64,000 nucleotides of DNA from assembly GCF_914484835.1 (NCBI RefSeq), contig NZ_CAJZAR010000046.1, positions 1 through 64,000 of the forward strand. The letters are read 5' to 3'. This DNA comes from Paraburkholderia tropica. GTDB lineage: Bacteria > Pseudomonadota > Gammaproteobacteria > Burkholderiales > Burkholderiaceae. Of the stretch, positions 25,801 to 35,554 are shown in pieces (positions within the stretch are counted from its first letter, which is position 1; the number at the start of each line of letters is the position of its first letter). The notes beneath the pieces were generated by a model that was not told where the DNA came from, ran no database searches, and saw only the letters and a program-made list of their open reading frames with translations. The position numbers and the translations under genes were made by a program.

Positions 25801-28479
25801 TCAATTCACGGTGTATTCGAACTCGCCGGCCTCGCTGGCGCGCACCGTCACGCGCGCAAGCGCGGTGCCCTGCGCGATGCGTTCGAGCACGTATTGCGCC
25901 AGTTCCGGCAGCAGCGTGCCGTTGAGGATGTGATCGACATTGCGCGCACCCGAATCGACTTCGGTGCAGCGCGCGAGCACGGCTTCGACGAGCGTGTCGT
26001 CCCATTCGAAAGCGGCGCCATGATTCGCTTCGATACGCCGGCGAATGCGTTCGAGTTTGAGTTCGATGATCTCGGCGAGCACGTCGTCGGAGATCGGGTA
26101 ATACGGTACGACTTTCATGCGCCCGAGGAATGCGGGCTTGAAGGTCTTATAGAGTTGCGGACGCAGTAATTCGGCGAGCGCGTCGGCGTCGGGCAATTCC
26201 TCTGCGGTTTTATTCAGGCACGCCTGCATGACCGCCGACGAACCGACATTCGAGGTCAAGATAATGAGCGTATTGCGGAAATCGATTGCGCGCCCTTCGG
26301 CGTCGTCCATCGTGCCCTTGTCGAAAATCTGGAAGAACATTTCCAGCACGTCGGGATGGGCTTTTTCCACTTCGTCGAGCAGCACGACTGAATACGGATT
26401 GCGGCGCACGGCTTCGGTCAGCACGCCACCTTCGCCGTAACCCACATAGCCCGGCGGCGAGCCTTTAAGCCCCGACACGCTATGCGCTTCCTGATATTCG
26501 CTCATATTGATGGTGACGAGTTTGCGCTCGCCGCCATAGAGAATATCGGCGAGCGCGAGCGCCGTTTCCGTTTTGCCGACACCCGAGGGTCCAACGAACA
26601 TGAACACACCGCGCGGCTTGTCCGGGTCTTCCAGATTCGCGCCTGCCGTGCGCACGCGTTGCGCGATGGCTTCGAGTGCATGGTCCTGACCAATCACACG
26701 CTCGCCCAGCAGCGGATTCAGGTTCAGCACCGTTTTGATTTCGTCTTTCACCATGCGCCCGAGTGGAATGCCGGTCCACGAAGACACGACTTCGGCGACC
26801 ACGTGCGCATCCACTTGCAACGGCACCATCGGGCCCTCGCCCTGCAACGCATGCAATTGCTCGACGAGCGCAGGCAGTGCGGCGCGCGCTTCGTCGGCGT
26901 CGCGTGCGAGCGCGGCGTCGGCACCCGTTTCGCGCGAGGCGTCGATACGCGCGCGCAGCGCCGCGATCTGCGTGACGAGTTCGCGCTCCTGAGCGTAGCG
27001 CGCTTCGTCCTCCGCGACTTCGGCGGCGCTGGCCTCGCGCTCCACCTTCAGCGCAGCGAGCCGTTCTTCGTGTGCCGCGCCATTCGCGGCTTCGCGTTCG
27101 AGCGCAGCAATTTCAGCATCGACGCGTTCGATATGGCGCTTGCCGTCGTCGATTGCACCGGGCGTCGCGCTATGGGCGAGCGCGACTTTCGCGCACGCGG
27201 TATCGAGCACGCTCACGGCCTTATCGGGCAATTGACGCGCACTGATATAGCGATGCGAAAGGCGCACGGCTTCAGTAATCGCCTCGTCGAGAATACGCAC
27301 GTTGAAATGCTTTTCCATCAACGCGGTCATGCCGCGCAACATCGAGGCCGCGAGCGTCTCACTCGGCTCCTCGATTTTCACGACCTGGAATCGGCGTGCA
27401 AGCGCAGCGTCTTTTTCGAAGTATTTCTTGTACTCGCTCCACGTGGTCGCCGCGATCGTGCGCAATTCTCCGCGTGCGAGTGCAGGCTTGAGCAGATTGG
27501 CCGCGTCATTCTGGCCAGCTTGACCACCCGCGCCGATAATCGTGTGCGCTTCGTCGATAAACAGCACGATAGGCTGCGGGCTTTTCTTCACTTCGTCGAT
27601 TACGCCTTTCAGGCGATTTTCGAATTCGCCCTTCACGCTTGCGCCCGCCTGGAGCAAACCCATATCGAGTACGCGCAGCGCCACATTGCGCAGCGACTCC
27701 GGCACGTCGCCTTCCGCGATACGCAGCGCGAGACCTTCGACCACCGCCGTTTTGCCGACGCCCGGTTCGCCCGTGAGAATCGGGTTGTTCTGGCGGCGGC
27801 GCATCAAAATGTCGATGGTCTGGCGAATCTCGCCTTCACGGCCAATCACCGGATCGACGCGGCCTTCGCGCGCGCGCTGCGTGAGATCGGTCGTATAGGT
27901 ATCGAGCGCGGGGGTTTTCGACGGGCCACCACTCGCTTGTGTCTCGCTGTCCGCATCCGATGCAGACGGTTGCGCCGATGCGCGCTCGGCGTCGCGCGGC
28001 GCGGCCTCGACAGAACCTTCGGTCAATTCGTCGAAGCTATGCTTGAGTTCAGCAGCCGGCACCTCGGCCAGACGCGCCGACATGCGTTGCGCGAATTGCG
28101 CGAGATCGGGCGCGCTCAACAGCGCGAGCAGCAAATGGCCCGAGCGGATACGGCCGATCTGCGTGTCGAGCGATGCGATCAACCAGGCTTGTTCAAACAG
28201 CGCGATCAAATGCGGCGAGAACACCGGCGTGCGCGTATTGCCCGTCTTGAGCTGCTGCAATTCGCGTTCGAGATCGGCGCGCACGGCATGCGGATCGATA
28301 CGCGACGCGCGCAGCGCGCACACCAGATCGCTCGCGGGTTCTTCGAGCAAGGCGAGGAACAGATGCTCCAGATCGACTTCGTAATGCCCGCGCGAAAGGC
28401 ACGCGCTGGCAGCGCGCTCGGCCGCGAGACGGCAGGTGGAGTTGAGCTTGGTGATAAGGGTCTTGAGAGGCGTGCTCAT
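25801..28479 (-). CDS. tssH: T6SS AAA+ ATPase TssH (ClpV)
   Basis: Disassembles the contracted TssBC sheath for recycling. The 892-aa protein has an N-terminal Clp repeat domain (1-160), a first AAA+ domain with Walker A GEPGVGKT (about 235), a coiled middle domain (about 410-530) and a second AAA+ domain with GPSGVGKT (about 628). Length and the FEWDDTLVEAVLARC-type C-terminus fit ClpV rather than ClpB, as does its place between tssG and tssA. Confidence 0.96.
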   Translation of the reverse strand: MSTPLKTLITKLNSTCRLAAERAASACLSRGHYEVDLEHLFLALLEEPASDLVCALRASRIDPHAVRADLERELQQLKTGNTRTPVFSPHLIALFEQAWLIASLDTQIGRIRSGHLLLALLSAPDLAQFAQRMSARLAEVPAAELKHSFDELTEGSVEAAPRDAERASAQPSASDADSETQASGGPSKTPALDTYTTDLTQRAREGRVDPVIGREGEIRQTIDILMRRRQNNPILTGEPGVGKTAVVEGLALRIAEGDVPESLRNVALRVLDMGLLQAGASVKGEFENRLKGVIDEVKKSPQPIVLFIDEAHTIIGAGGQAGQNDAANLLKPALARGELRTIAATTWSEYKKYFEKDAALARRFQVVKIEEPSETLAASMLRGMTALMEKHFNVRILDEAITEAVRLSHRYISARQLPDKAVSVLDTACAKVALAHSATPGAIDDGKRHIERVDAEIAALEREAANGAAHEERLAALKVEREASAAEVAEDEARYAQERELVTQIAALRARIDASRETGADAALARDADEARAALPALVEQLHALQGEGPMVPLQVDAHVVAEVVSSWTGIPLGRMVKDEIKTVLNLNPLLGERVIGQDHALEAIAQRVRTAGANLEDPDKPRGVFMFVGPSGVGKTETALALADILYGGERKLVTINMSEYQEAHSVSGLKGSPPGYVGYGEGGVLTEAVRRNPYSVVLLDEVEKAHPDVLEMFFQIFDKGTMDDAEGRAIDFRNTLIILTSNVGSSAVMQACLNKTAEELPDADALAELLRPQLYKTFKPAFLGRMKVVPYYPISDDVLAEIIELKLERIRRRIEANHGAAFEWDDTLVEAVLARCTEVDSGARNVDHILNGTLLPELAQYVLERIAQGTALARVTVRASEAGEFEYTVN

Positions 28480-28516
28480 GTCGTGAAGTCGGTCCGGGCG
28501 GAGTTCCAGTCAGTCG

Positions 28517-29602
28517 TCAGTGGGTGACATGCAATTCGTAATGCGCGTCGGCGCGGTCGCGATCGGCTTCGTGCGTGCAAAGGAACGCATCCCAGCCGAG
28601 GCGCGAGCCGCCGCCAAGCTGGCTCGGCCCGACCTCGTCACGCTGCAGCACGAGCCGCACTTCGTATTCGAGCGTCACGCGGCCCAGCAGCGTGAGCATG
28701 TGCTCTAGCGCGATTGCGCGCTCGCCGCCGGGCAAAAACGCCTCGTAATTCGCTTTGGAAAGCGGGCCGATCACGAGGCGCGCGCGCATGTCGCGCTGCC
28801 AGACGCGCTGACCCGCGAGCGCCGTCGCGCCCAGCGCGACGTTGCGCATGCCGAGCATCGAGAGTTGATCGGGCGGCACGTCATACCACTTGCCCACGAA
28901 TTGCTCGATACGCACCGGCACGTTGAAATACTCGGACAGCGTGTTCTGCAAATACGCCGCCGACACCGGCCGATGGCGCGCGGCCGGCGCATAACCGGCG
29001 ATCGCTTCATCGAGCAATTCGCCGCGCCCGCCATGCAGACTCTCGCGCGAATCGTTGTCGGCCACACCCGCGAGCGCGAGCAGCAAGGGCATATAGCGCT
29101 CGTCGCGGTCGAGTTCGTAATGGAACGGCAGACGATATTTCTTCCACGCCGAATAGAACAGCGCAGTCGCGCGATTCGAAAAGACGTCGAAGAATTCACG
29201 TGCGGCGCGATCGCGCTTGAGCTGCTCACGCGCGATCAACTGCTCCGTATAGTGCAGCGGCAACGCACCCTGCCCGCCGAGCAAGCCAAAGAACGCGGGC
29301 GTGATTTCCACCTGGCCGAGACGCTCGTCGTCGAGCGCAGCCGCGCGTTGTTCGGGTTCGGCGAGCCGCGTTCCCGCTTCGTCGTACGACGCGACCTGCT
29401 CGATTTCGCTGGGCGGAAAACCCAGTGAAAGCGTGTTGCGAAATGCCACGCGATGCGCGAGCACGTCGCGCTGACGATCCTGCTTCTTGTCGACGAACCA
29501 GCGTTCGAGCAGACGCACCGCCTGAAAAAATTCGAAGCGGTGCGGTTCGTCGAGCAGACGCTCGATTACACGAGGATCGAATCGCCGCTGCGGGGCTTGC
29601 AT
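28517..29602 (-). CDS. tssG: T6SS baseplate protein TssG
   Basis: Baseplate wedge component (361 aa). Recognised by RFEFFQAVRLLERW near the N-terminus, VEITPAFFGLLGGQGALP and GATALAGQRVWQRD. The ATG at 29602 is preferred because it opens MQAPQRRFDPRVIERLL; it overlaps the 3' end of tssF by 37 bp, so the pair is translationally coupled, consistent with TssF and TssG working as one complex. Confidence 0.94.
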   Translation of the reverse strand: MQAPQRRFDPRVIERLLDEPHRFEFFQAVRLLERWFVDKKQDRQRDVLAHRVAFRNTLSLGFPPSEIEQVASYDEAGTRLAEPEQRAAALDDERLGQVEITPAFFGLLGGQGALPLHYTEQLIAREQLKRDRAAREFFDVFSNRATALFYSAWKKYRLPFHYELDRDERYMPLLLALAGVADNDSRESLHGGRGELLDEAIAGYAPAARHRPVSAAYLQNTLSEYFNVPVRIEQFVGKWYDVPPDQLSMLGMRNVALGATALAGQRVWQRDMRARLVIGPLSKANYEAFLPGGERAIALEHMLTLLGRVTLEYEVRLVLQRDEVGPSQLGGGSRLGWDAFLCTHEADRDRADAHYELHVTH

Positions 29603-31404
29603 CGCAGGATCTCCTCGCCGGTAAATTTCGAAATCACGACCAGTTGCACAAAACTGTTGATATGCACATACAAGCCGAAAAACACATCGAGCACGCGCGC
29701 GAAAGTGCCGAGACTCGTGCCGACGAAATGGTCTTCGTCGACCGTCACGCGAATTTCCACGCCGCGCACGAACGTGGCGAACGGTTTGCCTGGCAGCCAT
29801 TGCACGGCGGCGCGCTGCTCCACGTCGACGATGCCGTCGATATGCCGCGACGACACCGCGCTACGCCGCAAGTCGTAAAGCGCGAGCATTTCCTTGAGCG
29901 TGGTCGCGCCGCCGCTCGCGAGCGAAACGTGACTGAGCGCGAGATGCGAAATAAGGCGCCAGTGCGCGGCCTGGCGGCGCTCGAAACGCGCGCACGACGT
30001 GGGCCGCGCGAGCAGCGCAATCTGATTCGTGAGCGAGCCGCCTTCGAGAAACAGGTCGCCGCCTTCCAGACCCACGGCGAGACCCGCGGGTAAATCGCGG
30101 TTCGTGCAGGTGAGTTCGATACTCAGCGTATCGGTCTGTTCGACCGCCGGATCGAAATCGATATCGACGATCGAAATTTCGGTTTCGTAGCCGGGGCTCT
30201 TTTGCGCAACAGCTTCATCGCGCCGCGCAAACCAGTAATGGCCCGCACGCGAATTCTCGCCGTGGCGCAGCGAATAAAACGGCCGGAATTCAACCACCGA
30301 TTCTTCATCGGCACGTTGCTGCACGAGTTTGACGGAGTCGATCGAATAGACTTCGTACGCGAATGCGCGGCGCGCCTCGGCCACCACCGGATACGCGATG
30401 CTCTGGTGATTGAGGCGGATCGGCTCGCCGTGCTGCTTGAACAGATTGACGACCGGCGTGCAAAAAAGCCGCAGATGATGGGCCGCGAGCGTGTCGAGCA
30501 GGCGCGCCTCGTGCGAGTCGCCACGCACTTCCTTGAGCACCACGTGCAGCGTAAGCCGCTGGCATCGGCCAGCGGCGGCAGCCATTGCGCCCAGATCGAA
30601 ATCGACGAAATCGAATTTCGCGGGAAACGCGAAATACTCCGTGAGCAGGCGATACGCCGGATGCGAGCGCGAGGGAAAATCGATCAGCGCTTCGTCTTCG
30701 CCGAAACCGGCCTGACTAAACGGCATGTCCGGCAACGCGCGCCAGCGGCCGCTGCGATCGGGTTCGACCCACGCGCCCAGCGCATTCACGAACAGGCAGT
30801 CGCCAAGCGCGGCAATAAACGATTGCTCGCCGTGCAGATAGGTGCGCAATTGCGGCAGTTTCAACGCCGCGAGATCGAGTTGCGGCGAGGTCGATTCGAT
30901 TGTGATCGAAATGACGCCCGTGGCGTCGCCGGGCAGCACGATCGAACTGGGCGCCATCGCGACCGGCATATAGCGCGCTTCGCTGATGCGCACCGGCGCG
31001 AGCGTCACGTCATAGGCCGTGCGAAAACGGCATTGCACACCGCGCAGCGGGCGCGACTTCAGTTCAGTGCCGCGCGCGATCGTGGCGGGCGCAGTGAGTT
31101 GCGCAAACGACGCCGTGGTGCCGAGCTGCGCAACAGAACAAGCGGGAAACGGCCGCAGATAATGCGGATAGAGGACTTCGAGCAGCGCCTCGGTGAACTC
31201 CGGGTAATCGTCGTCGAGACGCTTGTTGATGCGCGCGCCCAGCAGCGCGAACGACTCGATCATGCGTTCGACGTGCGGGTCCTCGCAGTGCTCGCCGCTC
31301 ATCGCGAGCCGGGCCGCGATCTTCGGGTAGCGCTCGGCGAATTCGCGCGAATAGCGTCGCAAGAACGACAATTCGCGCTCGTAATACGGCAACAACTCTT
31401 CCAT
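29566..31404 (-). CDS. tssF: T6SS baseplate protein TssF
   Basis: A 612-aa baseplate protein. The start MEELLPYYERELSFLRRYSR is typical, with GGGGAG 5 nt upstream of ATG 31404. Other family stretches include ERMIESFALLGARINKRLDD and LLEVLYPHYLRPFPACS. Together with TssG and TssE it forms the wedge that docks on TssK and the membrane complex. Its 3' end overlaps tssG. Confidence 0.95.
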   Translation of the reverse strand: MEELLPYYERELSFLRRYSREFAERYPKIAARLAMSGEHCEDPHVERMIESFALLGARINKRLDDDYPEFTEALLEVLYPHYLRPFPACSVAQLGTTASFAQLTAPATIARGTELKSRPLRGVQCRFRTAYDVTLAPVRISEARYMPVAMAPSSIVLPGDATGVISITIESTSPQLDLAALKLPQLRTYLHGEQSFIAALGDCLFVNALGAWVEPDRSGRWRALPDMPFSQAGFGEDEALIDFPSRSHPAYRLLTEYFAFPAKFDFVDFDLGAMAAAAGRCQRLTLHVVLKEVRGDSHEARLLDTLAAHHLRLFCTPVVNLFKQHGEPIRLNHQSIAYPVVAEARRAFAYEVYSIDSVKLVQQRADEESVVEFRPFYSLRHGENSRAGHYWFARRDEAVAQKSPGYETEISIVDIDFDPAVEQTDTLSIELTCTNRDLPAGLAVGLEGGDLFLEGGSLTNQIALLARPTSCARFERRQAAHWRLISHLALSHVSLASGGATTLKEMLALYDLRRSAVSSRHIDGIVDVEQRAAVQWLPGKPFATFVRGVEIRVTVDEDHFVGTSLGTFARVLDVFFGLYVHINSFVQLVVISKFTGEEILRCKPRSGDSILV

Positions 31405-31476
31405 CGCGACTCCCCGCCCCCCCAAAACCACCTGTGCAGCCGCGGCTGCGTGACAACTCGCGGCCGTTGCCGTGCT

Positions 31477-31956
31477 TCAGGTCTTCGCGCGTGCGCGCGA
31501 GACCGAATATTGCAGCGTCGAAGGCTGCAACAATGCATCGAAGTTGACCGGCTCCTCGGCCGGATGCACGACCAGCAATGCCTGAATGGCGAAATTCAGC
31601 ACGCTGGTCGAGCGCGAATTCAATTCGAGCGACACCGTCACGCGTTGCAGACGCGGTTCGTGGCGCTCGATTGCCTGTTGAATCGACTTGCAGATGAACG
31701 CGCGATCGTAATGACTCGCGAGGCTCAAACCCGCGAAATCGTTCAGGCCGTAAGTCAGCAGGGATTTACGGCACTCGGGCAATTGCGCGAGCATGTGCTC
31801 GGTGAAGGCGATCCGCGTATTGAGGATCGACTCCAGATCGCGCGCCACCGTCGCTTTCAATTCGTCCAGCGACAATTGCCGCATCGCGGCCGGTGCCGGC
31901 GAATGCGGTTCGTCGTCGAACAGCTTGTCGAAGAAACTGGGCTCGAAACGTTTCAT
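31477..31956 (-). CDS. tssE: T6SS baseplate protein TssE (gp25-like)
   Basis: Phage gp25-like protein of 159 aa that initiates sheath polymerisation. Family residues include the region ESILNTRIAF and GLNDFAGLSL. The ATG at 31956 (MKRFEPSFFDKLFDDEPH) is preferred to a TTG 24 bp upstream. It lies between hcp and tssF on the minus strand. Confidence 0.92.
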   Translation of the reverse strand: MKRFEPSFFDKLFDDEPHSPAPAAMRQLSLDELKATVARDLESILNTRIAFTEHMLAQLPECRKSLLTYGLNDFAGLSLASHYDRAFICKSIQQAIERHEPRLQRVTVSLELNSRSTSVLNFAIQALLVVHPAEEPVNFDALLQPSTLQYSVSRARAKT

Positions 31957-32027
31957 CAAACCATCCGGCGTCGCATGCAATGAAAACCAGGCGGCGCGCG
32001 AGGCGCCCCACCCGGTTCAACGACACC

Positions 32028-32531
32028 TTAGACCGCGTAGGTCTTGTCGTTCTTCGTCAGGCTCCATGCGCCCTGAGCGTTACCGCCCTGGTTGCCGCCG
32101 ATCTTCTGCTGCGTGTACTTCCACTGCACGGCAGCGTACTTCAGCGAGAACTCTTCGGTCGGCAGGCCTTCGCCCACGACGGTCGGCGTGATGCTCGAAA
32201 TGATCACGTACTTGAGCTTGATTTCGAGGTACTTGATGCGGTTGCCTTCGCCGTCCGAACGCATGAAGTCGATGGTGACTTCGTCGAACGTCGTGCCGCC
32301 CGAAGCGTGCTGATACAGCAGCGGGCTGACCACGTCGATGTCCTTCGTGAAGCGCATGTCGGCGTGTTCGCAACGTTCCGACGTATGGCCGCCGGCCGTC
32401 GATGCCGTTGCCGAACGCGGCTGCAGGATCGCGTGATTCCACGAATCGATTTCGATCCAGTTGGCGTGGTCCTTATCCTGCGATTCGCCCTTGATCGCGG
32501 GATTGCCGAATTTTAGGTAGATGTCCTTCAT
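32028..32531 (-). CDS. hcp: T6SS tube protein Hcp (TssD)
   Basis: Tube-forming, secreted Hcp of 167 aa (MKDIYLKFGNPAIKGESQD, TSERCEHADMRFTKDID). The C-terminal YAAVQWKYTQQKIGGNQGGN is the Burkholderia type. The 263-bp gap upstream contains a perfect hairpin that may tune its high expression relative to tssBC. Confidence 0.97.
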   Translation of the reverse strand: MKDIYLKFGNPAIKGESQDKDHANWIEIDSWNHAILQPRSATASTAGGHTSERCEHADMRFTKDIDVVSPLLYQHASGGTTFDEVTIDFMRSDGEGNRIKYLEIKLKYVIISSITPTVVGEGLPTEEFSLKYAAVQWKYTQQKIGGNQGGNAQGAWSLTKNDKTYAV

Positions 32532-32659
32532 AACGTATCGCTCCCCATAGAGGTGGTTTGTACGGCGGCGCGAGGCTCGAGGCCGGGCCGCCCGATGGAC
32601 CGCTCACACTTGGCGCGGGCCCCATTTACGCCAGGGCCTCTACACCGGATGCATCGCGT

Positions 32660-32687
32660 GGCATGCACCGTCATGGCGGTGCATGCC
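32660..32687. promoter_or_regulatory. Perfect hairpin in the tssC-hcp gap
   Basis: GGCATGCACCG (32660-32670) pairs perfectly with CGGTGCATGCC (32677-32687) around a 6-nt loop in the 263-bp gap between tssC and hcp. There is no T run, so it is more likely an RNA-processing or stability element, or a partial terminator, than a full stop. No coding frame is convincing in this gap. Confidence 0.55.
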
Positions 32688-32794
32688 AACGCGTTCGGCG
32701 CGTTCTCGTTGCTCGTCGTGCGGCTTTCTTTACGTCGTATTGATTGCCGCTGCGTTGATGTGCTTGTTACGACGCGCTCATTGCGACGCGCTAT

Positions 32795-34294
32795 TTACGA
32801 ATTGGCCGGCTTCGGCAGATCCGCCACGAGACGCAGCGAGATCGACAGTTCGTCGAGCTGGAAATGCGGACGCAGGAATGCAACCGAACGATACGCGCCC
32901 GGACGTCCCGGAATTTCCGCCACCTGAATCGACGCTTCGCGCAGCGGGAACTGTGCCTTCTGTTCCTGCGTGGCGTTGTCGTCGAGCAGCACGTATTGCG
33001 AAATCCAGCGGTTCAGGAACACTTCGACGTTTTGCGCCGAAGCGAAACTGCCGATCTTGTCGCGCATCATCGCCTTCAGGTAGTGCGCCACGCGCGACAC
33101 CGAGAAGATGTATTGCAGCTGCGCGGACAGCACGGCGTTCGCATTCGCGCTATCGGTGCTGTACTTCTTCGCTTTCTGCACCGACTGCGCGGCGAAAAAC
33201 GCGGCGTAATCGGAATTCTTGCAGTGGACGAGCGGAATGAAACCGAGGTCGCTCAGTTCCTTTTCGCGGCGGTCCGTAATGGCGATTTCGGTCGGGCACT
33301 TGAGCGCGATCTCGCCGTCGTCGGTCTTGAACGTGTGCGTCGGCAGATCTTCCACGAGACCGCCGCCTTCCACGCCGCGAATCGCCGCGCACCAGCCGAA
33401 GTCGTCGAATGCTGCCGTCAGGCGCGCGCCAAAGGCCCACGCCGCGTTGCACCAGAGGTATTTGCTGTGATCGGTGCCGTCGACGTCTTCAACGAAGTTG
33501 AAGCCTTCGGCAGTCGCGCCGTCTTTCGGATTGAACGGCAGGCGGCCGAGAAAACGCGGCAGCGTGAGGCCCACATAGCGCGAATCTTCGGCGTCGCGGA
33601 ACGACTTCCACTTCGCGTATTCGACGGTGTCGAACACCTTGCCCAGATCGCGCGGCTTGCCGAGATCGGCAAACGATTCGAGGCCCATCAGTTCGGGCGA
33701 CGCCGACGCGATGAACGGCGCGTGCGCGGCCGCGGCGACATGTGACATCTGTTCGATGAAGTACATGTCCTCGGGCTGGCGCGTGATTTCGTAGTCGCCG
33801 ATCAGCGTGCCGAACGGCGCGCCGCCGAACGTGCCGAATTCTTCTTCGTAGACTTTCTTGAAGAGTGCGCTCTGGTCGAATTCGACCGCGTTCTTGAAGT
33901 CGCGCACGACGTCGCGCTTCGGTGCGTGCAGCGCCTTGATCTTGATGGTCTGGCCGGTATTGCTTTCCTTGCACAGATAATCGAGGCCGCGCCACGTGCT
34001 TTCGAGGCGCTGGAATTCCGGCGCATGCATCACCGCGCTCAATTGCGCTGAAATCAGGCGGTCGAGTTCGGCCACGCGCGCGTCGATCGTCGCGGACAGA
34101 TTGTTCGACACGACCACGGTGCCGTCGAGCACCTGATGCACGAGTTCGCCGATCAGATCCTTTGCACGCGCGTGCTCCGAATCCGATTTCGCGACCTTGC
34201 TTTTCTCGACGATGCTGTCGAGCAGCGAAGACGTGCTTTCGCCTTGCTCGGCTTCGATGGCCGCGCTGTGCGCGGCTGCGGTTTGCTGGTTCAT
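32795..34294 (-). CDS. tssC: T6SS sheath large subunit TssC
   Basis: Large subunit (499 aa) of the contractile sheath (VipB/EvpB). Family stretches include FQRLESTWRGLDYLCKES, FGTLIGDYEITRQPEDM and CAAIRGVEGGGLVEDLPTH. It pairs with TssB, encoded 13 bp upstream. The C-terminal RSVAFLRPHFQLDELSISLRL is intact. Confidence 0.97.
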   Translation of the reverse strand: MNQQTAAAHSAAIEAEQGESTSSLLDSIVEKSKVAKSDSEHARAKDLIGELVHQVLDGTVVVSNNLSATIDARVAELDRLISAQLSAVMHAPEFQRLESTWRGLDYLCKESNTGQTIKIKALHAPKRDVVRDFKNAVEFDQSALFKKVYEEEFGTFGGAPFGTLIGDYEITRQPEDMYFIEQMSHVAAAAHAPFIASASPELMGLESFADLGKPRDLGKVFDTVEYAKWKSFRDAEDSRYVGLTLPRFLGRLPFNPKDGATAEGFNFVEDVDGTDHSKYLWCNAAWAFGARLTAAFDDFGWCAAIRGVEGGGLVEDLPTHTFKTDDGEIALKCPTEIAITDRREKELSDLGFIPLVHCKNSDYAAFFAAQSVQKAKKYSTDSANANAVLSAQLQYIFSVSRVAHYLKAMMRDKIGSFASAQNVEVFLNRWISQYVLLDDNATQEQKAQFPLREASIQVAEIPGRPGAYRSVAFLRPHFQLDELSISLRLVADLPKPANS

Positions 34295-34307
34295 TGCGTC
34301 CCCCGCC

Positions 34308-34838
34308 TCATTCGCCCTTGGGTTCGTCTTCCGACGGGTCCTTGCGTGCGTTCTCCGCGAGCGCCTGCAACTGCTGCGTATTGGAGAGCACTTCGCTCAG
34401 CAGATCTTCGAGCTTGTCGTTGCCCGCGAGCTTGTTGCGCAGGTCCGCGAGCTTCGAACGCGCGTCGAGCAGACGGCGCAGCGGCTCGACCTGAGCCACG
34501 ACCTCGTCGGGATTGAAATCGGCCATCGACTTGAAGCGCAGATCGACGGCGAATTTGCCGCCCGCTTCGCTCAGGCGGTTTTCCACCTGAAACGCGGCGC
34601 GCGGCTCGATGCCTTTCATCACGTCGTCGAAATTGTCGCGATCGATATTGATGAACTTGCGGTCGCGCAGCTTGGGCTGCTCGATTTCCGATTGACCGGC
34701 CAGATCGCCCATGACGCCGACGACGAACGGCAGTTCCTTCACTTCGATTGCATCGCCGAGCTCGACCTCATAGGTCAGCTGGACGCGCGGCGGCCGCACT
34801 TTCTGCAAGCGCTTCTGGATGCTTTCTTTCTTTGCCAT
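34308..34838 (-). CDS. tssB: T6SS sheath small subunit TssB
   Basis: Small sheath subunit (176 aa, VipA). It begins MAKKESIQKRLQKVRPPRVQ. It contains KELPFVVGVMGDLAG, RKFINIDRDNFDDVMKGIEP and LADLRNKLAGNDKLEDLL. Its GGGAG upstream of ATG 34838 is strong. Co-transcribed with tssC (13-bp gap). Confidence 0.97.
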   Translation of the reverse strand: MAKKESIQKRLQKVRPPRVQLTYEVELGDAIEVKELPFVVGVMGDLAGQSEIEQPKLRDRKFINIDRDNFDDVMKGIEPRAAFQVENRLSEAGGKFAVDLRFKSMADFNPDEVVAQVEPLRRLLDARSKLADLRNKLAGNDKLEDLLSEVLSNTQQLQALAENARKDPSEDEPKGE

Positions 34839-34900
34839 CGACGGCTCCCTGCTTCCGTTATGACCTTGTTATCGGACGTGTCGCGTGTGGTGCTCGAAAC

Positions 34901-35554
34901 TCAGCGCAGCGCGCTGAACGGATCGGCGGCGCTGCCCGCGGCCTTCGCGGGTGCCGGTGCTGCGGGCGCGGCCGGAGCGGCGGGCGCTGCTGCTGTTTCA
35001 GCGGCTTCGGCGGCCTTCGGCGCGGCCTTGGTGACGCGCTTGACGTAGCGCTTCTTCTTCACCGCCTTCGTGCTCTGATCGGGCGGGAACAGTGCGTCTT
35101 CGCCGAGCGTGTCGCGCAATTGCTTGGCGAGCGCCTGGGCGTCCGACTTCGCGTCGCCTTGCAGCGAAGCATCCTGACGCAGTTCGCCGAGCGACTCGGT
35201 CGCCACGCGCAGGCCGGCCACAGCCAGCACACTCTTCGCGCCGCGATCGGTCTGATCGCGTTGCAGCGCTTCTTGCGCGGCGACGATGGCCTGGCCGTAA
35301 TGCTGCTGCTGGAACTGGATCTGCGCGATGCGCGACCACGGTTCTTCACGCGTGGGATCGGCGGCGGCCAGCTTTTGATAAGCGGCGATGGCCTGATCCT
35401 GATCGCCGCCCTTCGAGAGCGCGTCGGCATCGGCGAGCGCCTTGTTGAATGCTTCGGGCGAGGCGGAAAGATTGTTGCCCTGGGTGGCGCAACCCGCGAC
35501 GATGCCGCACGCGATCACAGCCCCCGTTAGCTTCGAGAAGACGCTCTTATTCAT
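34901..35554 (-). CDS. T6SS-linked TPR lipoprotein
   Basis: First gene of the minus-strand T6SS operon. The 217-aa product has a lipoprotein signal with IVAGC lipobox (Cys about 22). TPR-like helices follow (about 33-125, FNKALADADALSKGGDQDQA, AQIQFQQQHYGQAIVAAQEA). The tail is Ala/Pro-rich with a basic patch KKKRYVKRVTK. Such lipoproteins accompany Burkholderia-type T6SS clusters; the function is not known and it is not TssJ, which is encoded divergently. Confidence 0.8.
   Translation of the reverse strand: MNKSVFSKLTGAVIACGIVAGCATQGNNLSASPEAFNKALADADALSKGGDQDQAIAAYQKLAAADPTREEPWSRIAQIQFQQQHYGQAIVAAQEALQRDQTDRGAKSVLAVAGLRVATESLGELRQDASLQGDAKSDAQALAKQLRDTLGEDALFPPDQSTKAVKKKRYVKRVTKAAPKAAEAAETAAAPAAPAAPAAPAPAKAAGSAADPFSALR

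Noticed and set aside
26482..28527. A 681-codon plus-strand frame opposite tssH
   Set aside because: Shadow of the ClpV gene; no recognisable domain.
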